From NCBI GenBank assembly GCA_964576715.1, contig CAZNWE010000077.1:1-17742 (forward strand): DNA of 17,742 nucleotides, read 5' to 3'. The notes below the pieces were generated by a model. It was not told where the DNA came from, did not search any database, and was given only the letters and a program-made list of their open reading frames with translations. Positions 6,717 to 14,504 of this stretch are shown here, one piece after another; the first letter of the stretch is position 1; each line of letters opens with the position of its first letter. The translations under genes were made by a program, and so were the position numbers. Source of the DNA: SLRI01 sp964576715 (lineage in GTDB: Bacteria > Pseudomonadota > Alphaproteobacteria > Geminicoccales > Geminicoccaceae).

Positions 6717-6735
6717 GTTCGGTTTCACCACGAAC
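6717..6735. promoter_or_regulatory. Inverted repeat GTTCG-N9-CGAAC in the iolD leader
   Basis: A 5-bp inverted repeat with 9-nt spacing lying where the iolD transcript should begin, just downstream of the proposed -10. Its position would let a repressor block iolD transcription. The known rhizobial IolR pattern (GGAA-N6-TTCC) was not found in this region, so the regulator may differ. Low confidence because the arms are short. Confidence 0.25.
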
Positions 6736-6762
6736 CATACAGCGCTCCGCGGCCGAGGTGAA
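6734..6762 (-). promoter_or_regulatory. Candidate iolD promoter
   Basis: On the minus strand TTCACC (plus 6757-6762) and TATGGT (plus 6734-6739) are separated by 17 nt, each matching four of six sigma-70 consensus bases, with TG just before the -10. The predicted transcript would start about 30 nt ahead of the iolD ATG. Confidence 0.35.
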
Positions 6763-6786
6763 GTGGCAATGAAACGTACATTCTAT

Positions 6787-6815
6787 TTGCACAAGGAAAC
6801 GGAACAAACTATCCA
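6787..6815 (+). promoter_or_regulatory. Candidate iolG promoter
   Basis: TTGCAC (6787-6792) and TATCCA (6810-6815) are separated by 17 nt, leaving a leader of about 24 nt that carries the GGAGGAG ribosome site. The spacer contains GGAAACGGAACAAAC, two similar half-sites that could bind a regulator shared with the divergent iolDE unit. Confidence 0.38.
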
Positions 6816-6845
6816 AGAGCGAAACGCGCCCGGGGGAGGAGCTTC

Positions 6846-7844
6846 ATGCTGCGCTTTGCCTTGTTCGGTTGTGGCCGGATCGGCCGCATGCATGCCGACA
6901 ATCTGGTCGCCCATCCGAAAGCCGCCCTGGCCTGGGTCTATGACGTGGTGGCGGCGGCAGCCGGCGAGGTCGGGGCGAAGCACGGTGCCAAGGTTGCCGG
7001 CACCGTCGACGAGGCACTGGCCGACCCTGCCGTCGATGCGGTGCTGATCGCGTCCTCGACCGACACGCATATCGACCTGATCCAACGTTCGGTCGAGGCC
7101 GGCAAGGCCGTCTTGTGCGAGAAGCCGATCGATCTGGACATTGCCCGGGTCGACGCCTGCTGGGAGAAAATCAAGGATCAGGGCCCGCGGGTGATGATCG
7201 GCTTCAACCGCCGCTTCGATCCCTCGTTCAAGGCCGTCCACGACGCCATCCGGGCGGGTGAGATCGGCGATCTCCGGCAGGTGACGATCACCAGCCGCGA
7301 CCCGGGTATCCCCTCGGTCGCCTACATGAAGGTGGCAGGCGGCCTGTTGCGCGACATGACCATCCACGATTTCGACCTCGCCCGCTATCTCTTGGGCGAG
7401 GAGCCGGTCAAGGTCGCCTGCTTCGCCCAGGCCTTGATCGCACAGGAGGTCAAGGACCTCGAGGACCACGATACCGCGATGATCCTGCTCGAGACCGCGT
7501 CCGGCCGGCAGGCCTGCATCACCAACTACCGTGCGGCCACCTACGGCTACGACCAGCGCATCGAGGCGGTGGGCGAGACCGGCATGGTCAAGGCCGAGAA
7601 CCGCCGGCCGCACACCATGGAGCGCTGGGGGGCCGAGACGACCGAGGCCAAGGCCCCCATCCTGCACTTCTTCATCGAACGCTACCAGGAAGCCTACAAC
7701 GCCGAGATCGAGGCCTTCGTCGAAGCGGTGATGACCAGCGGGCCGATGCCGGTCTCGTTCGAGGACGGCCGGCGAGCACTCCTGTTGGCCAATGCAGCCT
7801 ACGCGTCGCTGGCCTCGGGGCGGGCGGTGGGGCTGGCGGGCTGA
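6846..7844 (+). CDS. iolG: Inositol 2-dehydrogenase (Gfo/Idh/MocA family)
   Basis: Oxidises myo-inositol to scyllo-inosose with NAD+, the first step of inositol catabolism. The protein has 332 residues. The N-terminal Rossmann domain carries GCGRIG (8-13), the EKP motif is at 92-94 (K93 catalytic), and the C-terminal domain has the D170-x3-H174 pair (LLRDMTIHDFDLAR). These match the Lys/Asp/His set known for Bacillus IolG. The ATG at 6846 follows GGGGGAGGAG with 5-nt spacing. It is divergent from iolD, and their shared promoter region supports the inositol assignment over other Gfo/Idh/MocA sugar dehydrogenases; the exact isomer specificity is not visible. The last 46 bp overlap the 3' end of the convergent SOUL gene. 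Confidence 0.9.
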   Translation: MLRFALFGCGRIGRMHADNLVAHPKAALAWVYDVVAAAAGEVGAKHGAKVAGTVDEALADPAVDAVLIASSTDTHIDLIQRSVEAGKAVLCEKPIDLDIARVDACWEKIKDQGPRVMIGFNRRFDPSFKAVHDAIRAGEIGDLRQVTITSRDPGIPSVAYMKVAGGLLRDMTIHDFDLARYLLGEEPVKVACFAQALIAQEVKDLEDHDTAMILLETASGRQACITNYRAATYGYDQRIEAVGETGMVKAENRRPHTMERWGAETTEAKAPILHFFIERYQEAYNAEIEAFVEAVMTSGPMPVSFEDGRRALLLANAAYASLASGRAVGLAG

Positions 7845-8458
7845 GCCGCCGCATCGCGCTTGACGACCGGCACCGCGATCTCGTTGCGGCGGAAGAACGG
7901 CAGCGTCCAGGGCGGGTCGTAGAACCAGGCCGTCGGCGGCCCGGCTGCCTGCCACGCCGTAGTCGTGAGCTGGTCGACCAACGCCGCCTGCCGCCGGGCG
8001 ACGCCGGCCCGGGTCCACCAGCCGGTGAAGCTGGTGACCGCGATATGCGCCTCGTCCAAGACAACCAGCGTCACCCTGGGGTCCGTGGGCCGTGGTGCCG
8101 TTTCGGCGGTGAAGCTCTCGGGCAGGAAAAAGCGCATGACCAGAGCCTCGTCACCCTGATCCACCTCCACCGGCGCCGTCATCGCGATCTTTGCACCCGC
8201 CTGCTCGACCGGTGCTGTCATGGCGATTTTCTCGGCCGCCTCGTTGGCACCTGAAATATAGTCGAACAGCAACCGAAAAGCCCCGCTCTCGGAGCCGAGC
8301 CGCACCTCGGCCGCCACCCGCTCCTGATAGCGGCGCACCTCCACCCCCTCGGCCGGCCGGTCGACCACCACGAACGGCGGCTCATCCACCGTTCGCACGC
8401 CGAAGACCGAGCAGCCGGCGAGCAGGAGGGGAGCGAAGAGGGCGAGGATTCTGAACAT
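7799..8458 (-). CDS. SOUL heme-binding family lipoprotein
   Basis: A 219-residue protein of the SOUL/HBP family, which binds heme or porphyrins in characterised eukaryotic members; the bacterial role is unsettled. A lipoprotein signal is clear: MFRILALFAPLLLAGC with the lipidated Cys16 followed by Ser, so it should be anchored in the envelope, probably the outer membrane by the +2 rule. Family marks are VEVRRYQERVAAEV (about 39-52), the twice-occurring KIAMTAPVE, the RFFLPESFT strand and the GWWTRAGVARRQAALVDQL helix. The C-terminal tail past about residue 205 is Ala/Pro-rich and is encoded opposite the end of iolG. The ribosome site before the ATG at 8458 is weak (AACGGGC). It is not functionally linked to the neighbours in any obvious way. 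Confidence 0.85.
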   Translation of the reverse strand: MFRILALFAPLLLAGCSVFGVRTVDEPPFVVVDRPAEGVEVRRYQERVAAEVRLGSESGAFRLLFDYISGANEAAEKIAMTAPVEQAGAKIAMTAPVEVDQGDEALVMRFFLPESFTAETAPRPTDPRVTLVVLDEAHIAVTSFTGWWTRAGVARRQAALVDQLTTTAWQAAGPPTAWFYDPPWTLPFFRRNEIAVPVVKRDAAAQPASPTARPEASDA

Positions 8459-8514
8459 GCCCGTTCTACGCGGGCGCGGCAGCGCTGGTTTGGTCGGGCG
8501 GTATGAAGAACGAT

Positions 8515-8536
8515 CAGGGGAGGCTGGCCTCCCCTG
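8515..8536. terminator. GGGGAGG/CCTCCCC hairpin between SOUL and nicotinamidase genes
   Basis: An inverted repeat CAGGGGAGGC / GCCTCCCCTG with 10-bp arms and a 2-nt centre. It resembles the hairpins at 6-26 and 3911-3935 in its GGGGAGG arm. It lies about 180 nt beyond the stop of the minus-strand nicotinamidase gene and upstream of the SOUL gene. There is no T-run on either side, so termination is possible but unproven. I see no gene between 8537 and 8715. Confidence 0.4.
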
Positions 8537-8715
8537 GCCCTACCATTCTTTGCCGCCGTGCGGATTGGTGGGGTCGGGTGAGGACCTGGGTTAACGCGGC
8601 ATTTTGCGGCGGCTTGGCCGCGCCACGTGGAACTGCGGCAGGTCGACGGGCCGCGGCACCGACCCGGCCCCGACCCTGGAGCCGGGCCGGCGCCAGGCGG
8701 CGTCCCTGGCTCGCG

Positions 8716-9462
8716 TCAGATGCCCGTGACCTCGCTCGCCAGGATCGCACCCCGCGACGCCATGAAGTAGAGGCCCATGTGGTGGGTCGCTGCCTTGGGG
8801 TGGGCGGCGGTCGCCGGCAGGCCCTGCGCCGTTGCCGCTTCGCGCGGCAGGTCGTAGGTGGCGCAGGCGGGCTCGAGGACGACGATGTCCTGCAAGGTCG
8901 GCATCAGCCCGTGGTTCCTGGCCGAAAGCATGGTCAAGACGAAGTCCATGACGCAGATGTCGGTGCAGATGCCGGTCACCAGCACGGCCTCGAGGCGGTG
9001 CAGGTTGACCCAATCGACGACCTTGTTGTGGCTGGTGCCGTGGCCCTTGAAGGTGGCCTCGATCGCCCCGACAAAGCCGTTGATGCAGTCCTTCCGGATC
9101 AGCGTGGCATGGGCGTGGTCCTCGAGCCAGGCGAGCTCCGGCACCAGGTTCTCCTCGCCGGTCCCCTTCTCGCAATGCGGCGGGTAGGGCGGCTCGGGCT
9201 TGCCCGGCTCGTGGGTGTCGAGGAAGGCCAGGATCTCCCGGCGCCGGGCGGCGAAGGCGCGGGCCAGTTCGTTGGTCCGCTCGACCATGGCGGCGACCTG
9301 GGCGTCCGGCGCGGGCGGGGCGAGGTTGCCCGCCCCCACCGTGCAGAAGCCGTTGACCTCGTCGACGATCACGAGACCGGTCGGCTGGCTGTCGACCGGG
9401 TAAGCGCGGGTGGCGATCGGCAGGGCCTGGTTGAGCTGCTGCATCAGGGTCGTCTCGGTCAT
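8716..9462 (-). CDS. Nicotinamidase, plant-type isochorismatase-family hydrolase
   Basis: Predicted to hydrolyse nicotinamide to nicotinate and ammonia, feeding NAD salvage. The 248-residue isochorismatase fold has the catalytic triad D34 (VIVDEVNGF), K124 (LIRKDCINGF) and C170 (GICTDICV), with D82, H84 and H96 (DTHEP, PPHC) as likely metal ligands. The segments VNGFCTVGAGNLAP, YPPHC, RKDCINGFVG, GICTDICV and CATYDLP resemble plant NIC1-type nicotinamidases more than E. coli PncA, from memory of those sequences. The ATG at 9462 has GGGAGGAC upstream. Divergent from dapB across 95 bp. Other isochorismatase-family amidases are possible, but the motif set argues for nicotinamide. Confidence 0.85.
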   Translation of the reverse strand: MTETTLMQQLNQALPIATRAYPVDSQPTGLVIVDEVNGFCTVGAGNLAPPAPDAQVAAMVERTNELARAFAARRREILAFLDTHEPGKPEPPYPPHCEKGTGEENLVPELAWLEDHAHATLIRKDCINGFVGAIEATFKGHGTSHNKVVDWVNLHRLEAVLVTGICTDICVMDFVLTMLSARNHGLMPTLQDIVVLEPACATYDLPREAATAQGLPATAAHPKAATHHMGLYFMASRGAILASEVTGI

Positions 9463-9491
9463 GGCGCGGTCCTCCCTTGCTTGACCGGCGG

Positions 9492-9520
9492 ACTAAACAA
9501 TGCAGAAGGCCCCAATGCAA
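9492..9520 (-). promoter_or_regulatory. Candidate promoter of the nicotinamidase gene
   Basis: On the minus strand TTGCAT (plus 9515-9520) and TTTAGT (plus 9492-9497) are separated by 17 nt, giving a short leader that contains the GGGAGGAC ribosome site. It is the best sigma-70-like pair in the dapB/nicotinamidase interval. Confidence 0.42.
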
Positions 9521-9557
9521 CGTAAAGAGGGGCGCAATGTGAATGGGAGGAACCGCC

Positions 9558-10355
9558 TTGCGAATCGGGGTGATCGGCTGTGCCGGCCGGATGGGTAGCG
9601 CCAATCTGGCCGAAGCGCTGGCGACCGAGGGGGTCGAGCTGGTGGGCGGCACCGAGCGGCCGGGGCACGCGGCGATCGGCACCGATCTCGGCCAGCTCGC
9701 CGGCCGCGAGCCGATCGGCATCGCCTGCACCGCCGATACCGCGGCGTTGATGACCGGGGCGCACGTGGTGGTCGAGTTCTCGGTGCCCGACGCCACCGTC
9801 GCCAACGCCCGGCTCGCCGCCGCACACGGCTGTGCCCACGTGATCGGGACCACCGGTCTCGGGCCCGAGCACCACGCCGGCCTGGCCGCGGCGGCCCAGC
9901 AAACCGCCATCGTCTGGGCGCCCAACATGAGCCTCGGTGTCAATCTCCTGCTCGGTCTCGCCGAGAAGGTGGCGGCCAAGCTCGGCGAGGACTTCGACAT
10001 CGAGATCGTCGAGATGCACCACCGCGACAAAGTCGACGCCCCCTCCGGCACCGCCCTGGCACTCGGCGAGGCGGCGGCGAGGGGCCGGGGCAAGCCCCTC
10101 GAACGGCTGGCCGTGCGCGGCCGCGACGGCCTGACCGGCCCGAGAGTGCCCGGCACGATCGGCTTCGCGGCCTTGCGCGGAGGCGATGTCGTGGGCGATC
10201 ACAGCATCACCTTCGCCGGCGCCGGCGAACGCCTCGAGCTCGGCCACAAGGCGTCGAGCCGCGCGATCTACAGCCGGGGGGCGATCCGCGCCGCCGTCTG
10301 GGCCGGCCGGCAAGCGCCCGGGCTCTACGGGATGAGGGACGTGCTCGGCCTCTAG
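9558..10355 (+). CDS. dapB: 4-hydroxy-tetrahydrodipicolinate reductase
   Basis: Reduces the dihydrodipicolinate precursor in the diaminopimelate route to lysine and peptidoglycan, in the cytosol with NAD(P)H. The N-terminal Rossmann motif is GCAGRMG (7-13). EFSVPDAT (73-80), GTTGL (97-101) and PNMSLGVN (122-129) follow. The active-site signature is EMHHRDKVDAPSGTA around H154/H155 and K158. The C terminus RAIYSRGAIRAAVWAG is typical. I choose TTG at 9558 because GGGAGGA (9546-9551) precedes it at proper spacing; an in-frame ATG at 9543 would place the ribosome site inside the gene and has none of its own. This gives 265 residues, normal for DapB. dapB is often near dapA or gpm elsewhere, but here it is isolated. 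Confidence 0.94.
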   Translation: MRIGVIGCAGRMGSANLAEALATEGVELVGGTERPGHAAIGTDLGQLAGREPIGIACTADTAALMTGAHVVVEFSVPDATVANARLAAAHGCAHVIGTTGLGPEHHAGLAAAAQQTAIVWAPNMSLGVNLLLGLAEKVAAKLGEDFDIEIVEMHHRDKVDAPSGTALALGEAAARGRGKPLERLAVRGRDGLTGPRVPGTIGFAALRGGDVVGDHSITFAGAGERLELGHKASSRAIYSRGAIRAAVWAGRQAPGLYGMRDVLGL

Positions 10356-10498
10356 CGGGCGGGGCTAGTGCATCGGGCAGGAGGGCAGAGCTGGCAGCGT
10401 GCCTGGGCTGTTCCGGGCAGTGCGGCGCCGCGGCCATCCGGCCTTGCCGCCTCGGGCCCGGCGGACAGCTTCGATCGCAACCAAGGCAAGGATGGGTG

Positions 10499-11239
<741 letters not shown>

Positions 11240-11407
11240 CCGAGCACCCGTGCAGCATCGGCCTACGCTTGCGCGGGCGTCACGGCGCGTGCGGTGGACG
11301 GCCGCCCGGTCGCGAGGACAGCACCGGCGGAACGCGCTGCCGGCCAAGCCTGCTCGTGCCCTCGTCGCATCGGCCGTGCGCGCTGACGGACCACCGTCGC
11401 ACGCCGA

Positions 11408-12397
11408 TCAGCGTCTTGCGGCCGGGCATGCCGCTGCCGATTCGGGCGAGGACGGCGTCGCTCGCGCCGGATGGATCGGCAGGTAGGCGGCGCCCTGATC
11501 GGCGAGGAAATGCCAGAGGGCTTGGGCTGCCGGCAGCAGCCGCTTGTCGGAATGCTTGACCACGAACCACTCGCGCATCGCCGGCAGTCCTTCGATGTCG
11601 AGGCTGACGACGCGCCGGTCGGCGAGCTCGGCGGCCGTCGTGTGGGCGGAGATGAAGGCGATGCCGAGGCCGGCCATCACCGCCTGCTTGATCGTCTCGT
11701 TGCTGTGGATCTCCATGCCGATGCGCGGCTCGAGGCCGGCGGCGACGAACAGCTTCTCGGCGAGCGCGCGGGTGCCGGAGCCGGCTTCGCGCATCAGGAA
11801 AGTCTGCTCGGCCAGGGCCGTGAGGGCAAGCCGCCGCCCGGCCAGCGGATGGTCCGGCGGGGCGATGATGACATGCGGGTGGTCGCCGATGGTCGCCGCC
11901 TCGACCGCGATGTCGTCCGGCGGCCGACCCATCACCGCGAGGTCGAGGTCGAAATTGCACAGTGCCTCGATGGTCAGCGCCCGGTTGCCGACGGCGAGGC
12001 GCAGATCGATCCGTGGCCGCTCTTTGTGGAAGGCGGCGAGGGCGAAGGGGGCAAAGTACTTGGCGGTGCTGACCACGCCGACCGCGACCCGGCCCTCCTC
12101 GACGCTGCCGAGGGCCGCTAGCGCCGCGCTGCAGTCGCCGAGCGTCTGGTCGATCCGTGCCTGGGCCCGCAGCAGCTCCTGGCCAGCCGGCGTCGCAGCG
12201 AGCCCGGTGGCACGCCGTTCGGTCAACGGCAGGCCGCAGAGCGCCTCTAGCTGGCGCAGCTGCAGCCCGACCGCGGGCGCGGTGAGGTGGAGGGTCTGCG
12301 CGGCGCCGGCGATGGTCCGCGCCTCGACCACGGCGCGGAGCGCACGCAGCTGCCGCAGGGTGATGGCGCGGCCCAGTGGAGAAAGTTTTTCTTTCAT
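11408..12397 (-). CDS. cbbR: LysR-family regulator of the Calvin operon
   Basis: A LysR-type regulator of 329 residues, divergent from and presumably controlling the cbb operon in response to Calvin-cycle or redox metabolites. The winged helix-turn-helix is at the N terminus (ITLRQLRALRAVVEARTIAG, LTAPAVGLQLRQLEA) and is followed by the inducer-binding domain (VGVVSTAKYFAPFALAAF, FDLDLAVMGRPP, EAGSGTR, VMAGLGIAFIS), whose wording is characteristic of CbbR. The C-terminal 20 or so residues (rich in Ala, Pro, Ser) extend past the usual end. I choose ATG at 12397. An in-frame TTG at 12433 would add 12 residues across the AT-rich promoter. The ATG has no ribosome site, and a promoter-like -10 sits 7 nt upstream, so a leaderless mRNA is possible. 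Confidence 0.9.
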   Translation of the reverse strand: MKEKLSPLGRAITLRQLRALRAVVEARTIAGAAQTLHLTAPAVGLQLRQLEALCGLPLTERRATGLAATPAGQELLRAQARIDQTLGDCSAALAALGSVEEGRVAVGVVSTAKYFAPFALAAFHKERPRIDLRLAVGNRALTIEALCNFDLDLAVMGRPPDDIAVEAATIGDHPHVIIAPPDHPLAGRRLALTALAEQTFLMREAGSGTRALAEKLFVAAGLEPRIGMEIHSNETIKQAVMAGLGIAFISAHTTAAELADRRVVSLDIEGLPAMREWFVVKHSDKRLLPAAQALWHFLADQGAAYLPIHPARATPSSPESAAACPAARR

Positions 12398-12404
12398 AAA
12401 TCGA

Positions 12405-12433
12405 AAGTTAAATAGATTTTGTTTTTTTCGCAA
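12405..12433 (-). promoter_or_regulatory. Candidate cbbR promoter, leaderless
   Basis: On the minus strand TTGCGA (plus 12428-12433) and TAACTT (plus 12405-12410) are separated by 17 nt of A-rich sequence. Transcription would begin about at the cbbR ATG (12397). The region is a marked AT-rich island in a GC-rich sequence and overlaps the proposed cbbF promoter. Confidence 0.35.
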
Positions 12434-12446
12434 TCCTTGCTATCAA
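12419..12446 (+). promoter_or_regulatory. Candidate cbb operon promoter
   Basis: TTGTTT (12419-12424) and TATCAA (12441-12446) are 16 nt apart, with TG one base before the -10 (extended -10 form). The start would fall near 12453, leaving a leader of about 100 nt before cbbF. A promoter at this position relative to a divergent cbbR is usual for cbb operons. Confidence 0.38.
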
Positions 12447-12459
12447 AGGAATGGTTGCG
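12429..12459. promoter_or_regulatory. Candidate CbbR operator
   Basis: Two nested inverted pairs, CGCAA (12429-12433) with TTGCG (12455-12459) and TCCTT (12434-12438) with AAGGA (12446-12450), lie across the proposed cbb -10. The inner pair contains the T-N11-A spacing expected for LysR-type sites. The outer pair is not symmetrical about the same centre. This is a positional and symmetry argument only. Confidence 0.35.
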
Positions 12460-12553
12460 GAGTACCCATCGTCGACGGCGCCACACGGTGCATGCTGATG
12501 TCGATGCCTGGCTGGGGAACGCGCAATCGCTCGATCGCGGGGGAGGCGATCGC

Positions 12554-13603
12554 ATGACCATGACGTTGTCGGAACACCTCGACCAATGGGCAGCGCGCGG
12601 CAATGCCGGCGTGCCACGTGCCGAGATCGCGGCCGTGGTCACGACCATCGCGGCGGCGGCCATCACCCTCGCCGAGCGCATCGGCCTCGGCCCGCTGCGC
12701 GCCGGGTTCGGCGAGGTCGTCGGCGGCAATACCCATGGTGACGAGCAGGCAGCACTCGATGTCGAGGCCGACCGGCTCTTCACCGCAGCCCTCGCCGAGG
12801 CCCCGGTGGCCGTCACCGGCTCCGAAGAGCACGCGACGGCCCGGGTGCTCGATGCGGGCGCCCCGCTCGCCGTCGTCATCGACCCGCTCGACGGCTCGTC
12901 CAACATCGAGACCAATCTTTCGGTCGGCACGATCTTCGGCATCCTGCCGATGACGGGCCTAGGGCCAGACGCCGTGGTGCTGCAAGCCGGGCGCCGGCTG
13001 CTGGCTGCCGGGATGGTGGTTTACGGGCCGCAGACGACCCTGACCCTGACCCTGGGGGACGGCACCGCGCTCTTCACCTTCGACCGGCGTGAGCGGCTGT
13101 TCATCTGCACCAGCCCTCGGGTGACGATCCCGCAGGGGCGGGCCGAGTTCGCGATCAATGCCTCGAACTACCGGCACTGGGACGGGGCGATCCGGGCCTA
13201 CATCGACGACTGCAATGCCGGGGTGACCGGCCCGCGCGGCCGCAACTTCAACACCCGCTGGCTGGCCTCGCTGGTCGCCGAGGCGTCGCGCATCTTCAAT
13301 CGCGGCGGCGTCTTTCTCTATCCGGCCGATCGCCGGCCGGGCTACGAGCGCGGTCGGCTGCGCCTGGTCTACGAGGCCAACCCGATCGCCATGCTGGTCG
13401 AGGAGGCCGGTGGTGCCGCCACCGACGGGGTCCGACGCATCCGCGATCTCGTACCGCACGCCTTGCATGAGCGGACTCCGCTCGTGTTCGGCGCCGCCGA
13501 CAAGGTCGAGCGCATCGCCCGCTACTACGAAGGCCCACCCTCGACCAGCGAGCGCTCACCGCTGTTTGGCCAACGTGGCCTGTTCTACAACGCAAGGGGC
13601 TAG
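12554..13603 (+). CDS. cbbF: Class I fructose-1,6-bisphosphatase, Calvin operon form
   Basis: Hydrolyses fructose 1,6-bisphosphate; Calvin-operon versions often also act on sedoheptulose 1,7-bisphosphate. The 349 residues carry the class I metal-site motifs: NTHGDEQAALDVEAD (59-73), GSEE (89-92) and DPLDGSSNIETNLSVGTIFGI (from D110). Substrate-binding segments ASNYRHW, GRNFNTRW and GVFLYPADRRPGYERGRLRL with YEANPIAMLVEEAGG complete the fold. The ATG at 12554 has GGGGGAGG 7 nt upstream. The frame is open back to 12419, but that extension would cross the promoter region and lacks family similarity. First gene of the operon, 4 nt before cbbP. The plastid-type redox loop is not evident. Confidence 0.94.
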   Translation: MTMTLSEHLDQWAARGNAGVPRAEIAAVVTTIAAAAITLAERIGLGPLRAGFGEVVGGNTHGDEQAALDVEADRLFTAALAEAPVAVTGSEEHATARVLDAGAPLAVVIDPLDGSSNIETNLSVGTIFGILPMTGLGPDAVVLQAGRRLLAAGMVVYGPQTTLTLTLGDGTALFTFDRRERLFICTSPRVTIPQGRAEFAINASNYRHWDGAIRAYIDDCNAGVTGPRGRNFNTRWLASLVAEASRIFNRGGVFLYPADRRPGYERGRLRLVYEANPIAMLVEEAGGAATDGVRRIRDLVPHALHERTPLVFGAADKVERIARYYEGPPSTSERSPLFGQRGLFYNARG

Positions 13604-13607
13604 GCGC

Positions 13608-14483
13608 ATGTCGACGCAGCACCCGATCATTTCCGTTACCGGCTCTTCCGGGGCCGGCACGACCTCGGTCAAGAAGACCTTCGAGCAGATCTTCCGCCGC
13701 GAGGAGATCAACGCGGCCTATATCGAGGGCGACGCCTTCCACCGCTTCGACCGGGTGGCGATGAAGCAGGCGATGGCGGACGCAGCCGCGGCCGGCAACG
13801 CGCATTTCAGCCATTTCGGCCCGGAGGCCAACCTGTTCGAGAAGCTCGAGGCCACCTTCGCGGCCTACAGCAGCTCCGGTGGCGGCGAGACCCGGCACTA
13901 TATCCACGACGACGCCGAGGCCGTTCGCTACGGCAGCCCGCCCGGCACCTTCACCGACTGGCGGCCGCTCGAGGAGGGCACCGACCTGTTGTTCTACGAG
14001 GGGCTCCACGGTGCTGTCGTCTCCGACACGGTCAACATGGCGCAGCATGCCGACCTCAAGATCGGGGTCGTGCCGGTGCTCAATCTCGAGTGGATCCAGA
14101 AGCTCCACCGTGACCGCGAGACCCGCGGCTACACCACCGAGGCGGTGACCGAGACGATCCTCCGGCGGATGCCCGACTACATCCACTACATCGTCCCGCA
14201 GTTCACCGAGACCGACATCAACTTCCAGCGCATCCCGACGGTGGATACGTCCAATCCGTTCGTCGCCCGCTGGATCCCGACGGCCGACGAGTCGATGGTC
14301 GTCATCCGCTTCAAGAACCCGCGCGGCATCGACTTCAGCTACCTGGTGACGATGATCCCAGGCAGCTTCATGTCCCGCGCCAATTCCATCGTCATCCCGG
14401 GCGGCAAGCTCGACCTCGCGATGCAGCTGATCCTCACGCCGATGATCCTGCAGCTGGTCGAGCGCGCCCGCCGCTCGCGTTGA
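13608..14483 (+). CDS. cbbP: Phosphoribulokinase
   Basis: Phosphorylates ribulose 5-phosphate to the CO2 acceptor ribulose 1,5-bisphosphate, a committed Calvin step. The 291 residues are the bacterial octameric type. The P-loop is GSSGAGTTS (12-20), where Thr replaces the usual Lys as in other bacterial phosphoribulokinases. EGDAFHRFDR (catalytic Asp region), HDDAEAVRYG, FTDWRPLEEGTDLLFYEGLHGAVV, LKIGVVPVLNLEWIQKLHRD, RGYTTEAVTETILRRMPDY, PQFTETDINFQRIP, VDTSNPF and NPRGIDFSYL follow in the family order. The start is ATG 13608, with AAGGGG upstream (13595-13600) inside the end of cbbF. Only 4 nt separate it from cbbF, so translation is likely coupled. Confidence 0.95.
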   Translation: MSTQHPIISVTGSSGAGTTSVKKTFEQIFRREEINAAYIEGDAFHRFDRVAMKQAMADAAAAGNAHFSHFGPEANLFEKLEATFAAYSSSGGGETRHYIHDDAEAVRYGSPPGTFTDWRPLEEGTDLLFYEGLHGAVVSDTVNMAQHADLKIGVVPVLNLEWIQKLHRDRETRGYTTEAVTETILRRMPDYIHYIVPQFTETDINFQRIPTVDTSNPFVARWIPTADESMVVIRFKNPRGIDFSYLVTMIPGSFMSRANSIVIPGGKLDLAMQLILTPMILQLVERARRSR

Positions 14484-14504
14484 CATCCGAGAAGGGGGAG
14501 CACC

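Noticed and set aside
5510..6772. 420-codon plus-strand open frame opposite iolD
   Set aside because: Composition typical of an antisense shadow (Gly, Leu, Asp, Arg, His rich), no family motif, and it covers an intact iolD.
6698..6845. Rhizobial IolR operator GGAA-N6-TTCC in the iol promoter
   Set aside because: I looked for this spacing on both strands and did not find it; only GGAA half-sites are present.
6783..8018. 411-codon minus-strand open frame opposite iolG
   Set aside because: Antisense shadow; iolG on the other strand has complete family motifs and a strong ribosome site.
8503..9525. Long plus-strand open frame opposite the nicotinamidase gene
   Set aside because: High-GC antisense shadow: no ribosome site, low-complexity Gly/Val/Arg/Ala composition, and full overlap with a clearly recognised enzyme gene.
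9543..9557. ATG start for dapB at 9543
   Set aside because: No ribosome site precedes it, and it would bury GGGAGGA inside the gene. TTG 9558 begins MRIGVIGCAGRMG exactly where DapB proteins begin.
12398..12433. Extension of cbbR to an upstream TTG
   Set aside because: It adds 12 residues (RKKQNLFNFRF-like) encoded by the AT-rich promoter DNA, outside the usual LysR start; the ATG at 12397 fits the family better.
12419..12553. N-terminal extension of cbbF back to an upstream start
   Set aside because: The extension crosses the AT-rich promoter and has no family similarity, while ATG 12554 has a strong GGGGGAGG site.
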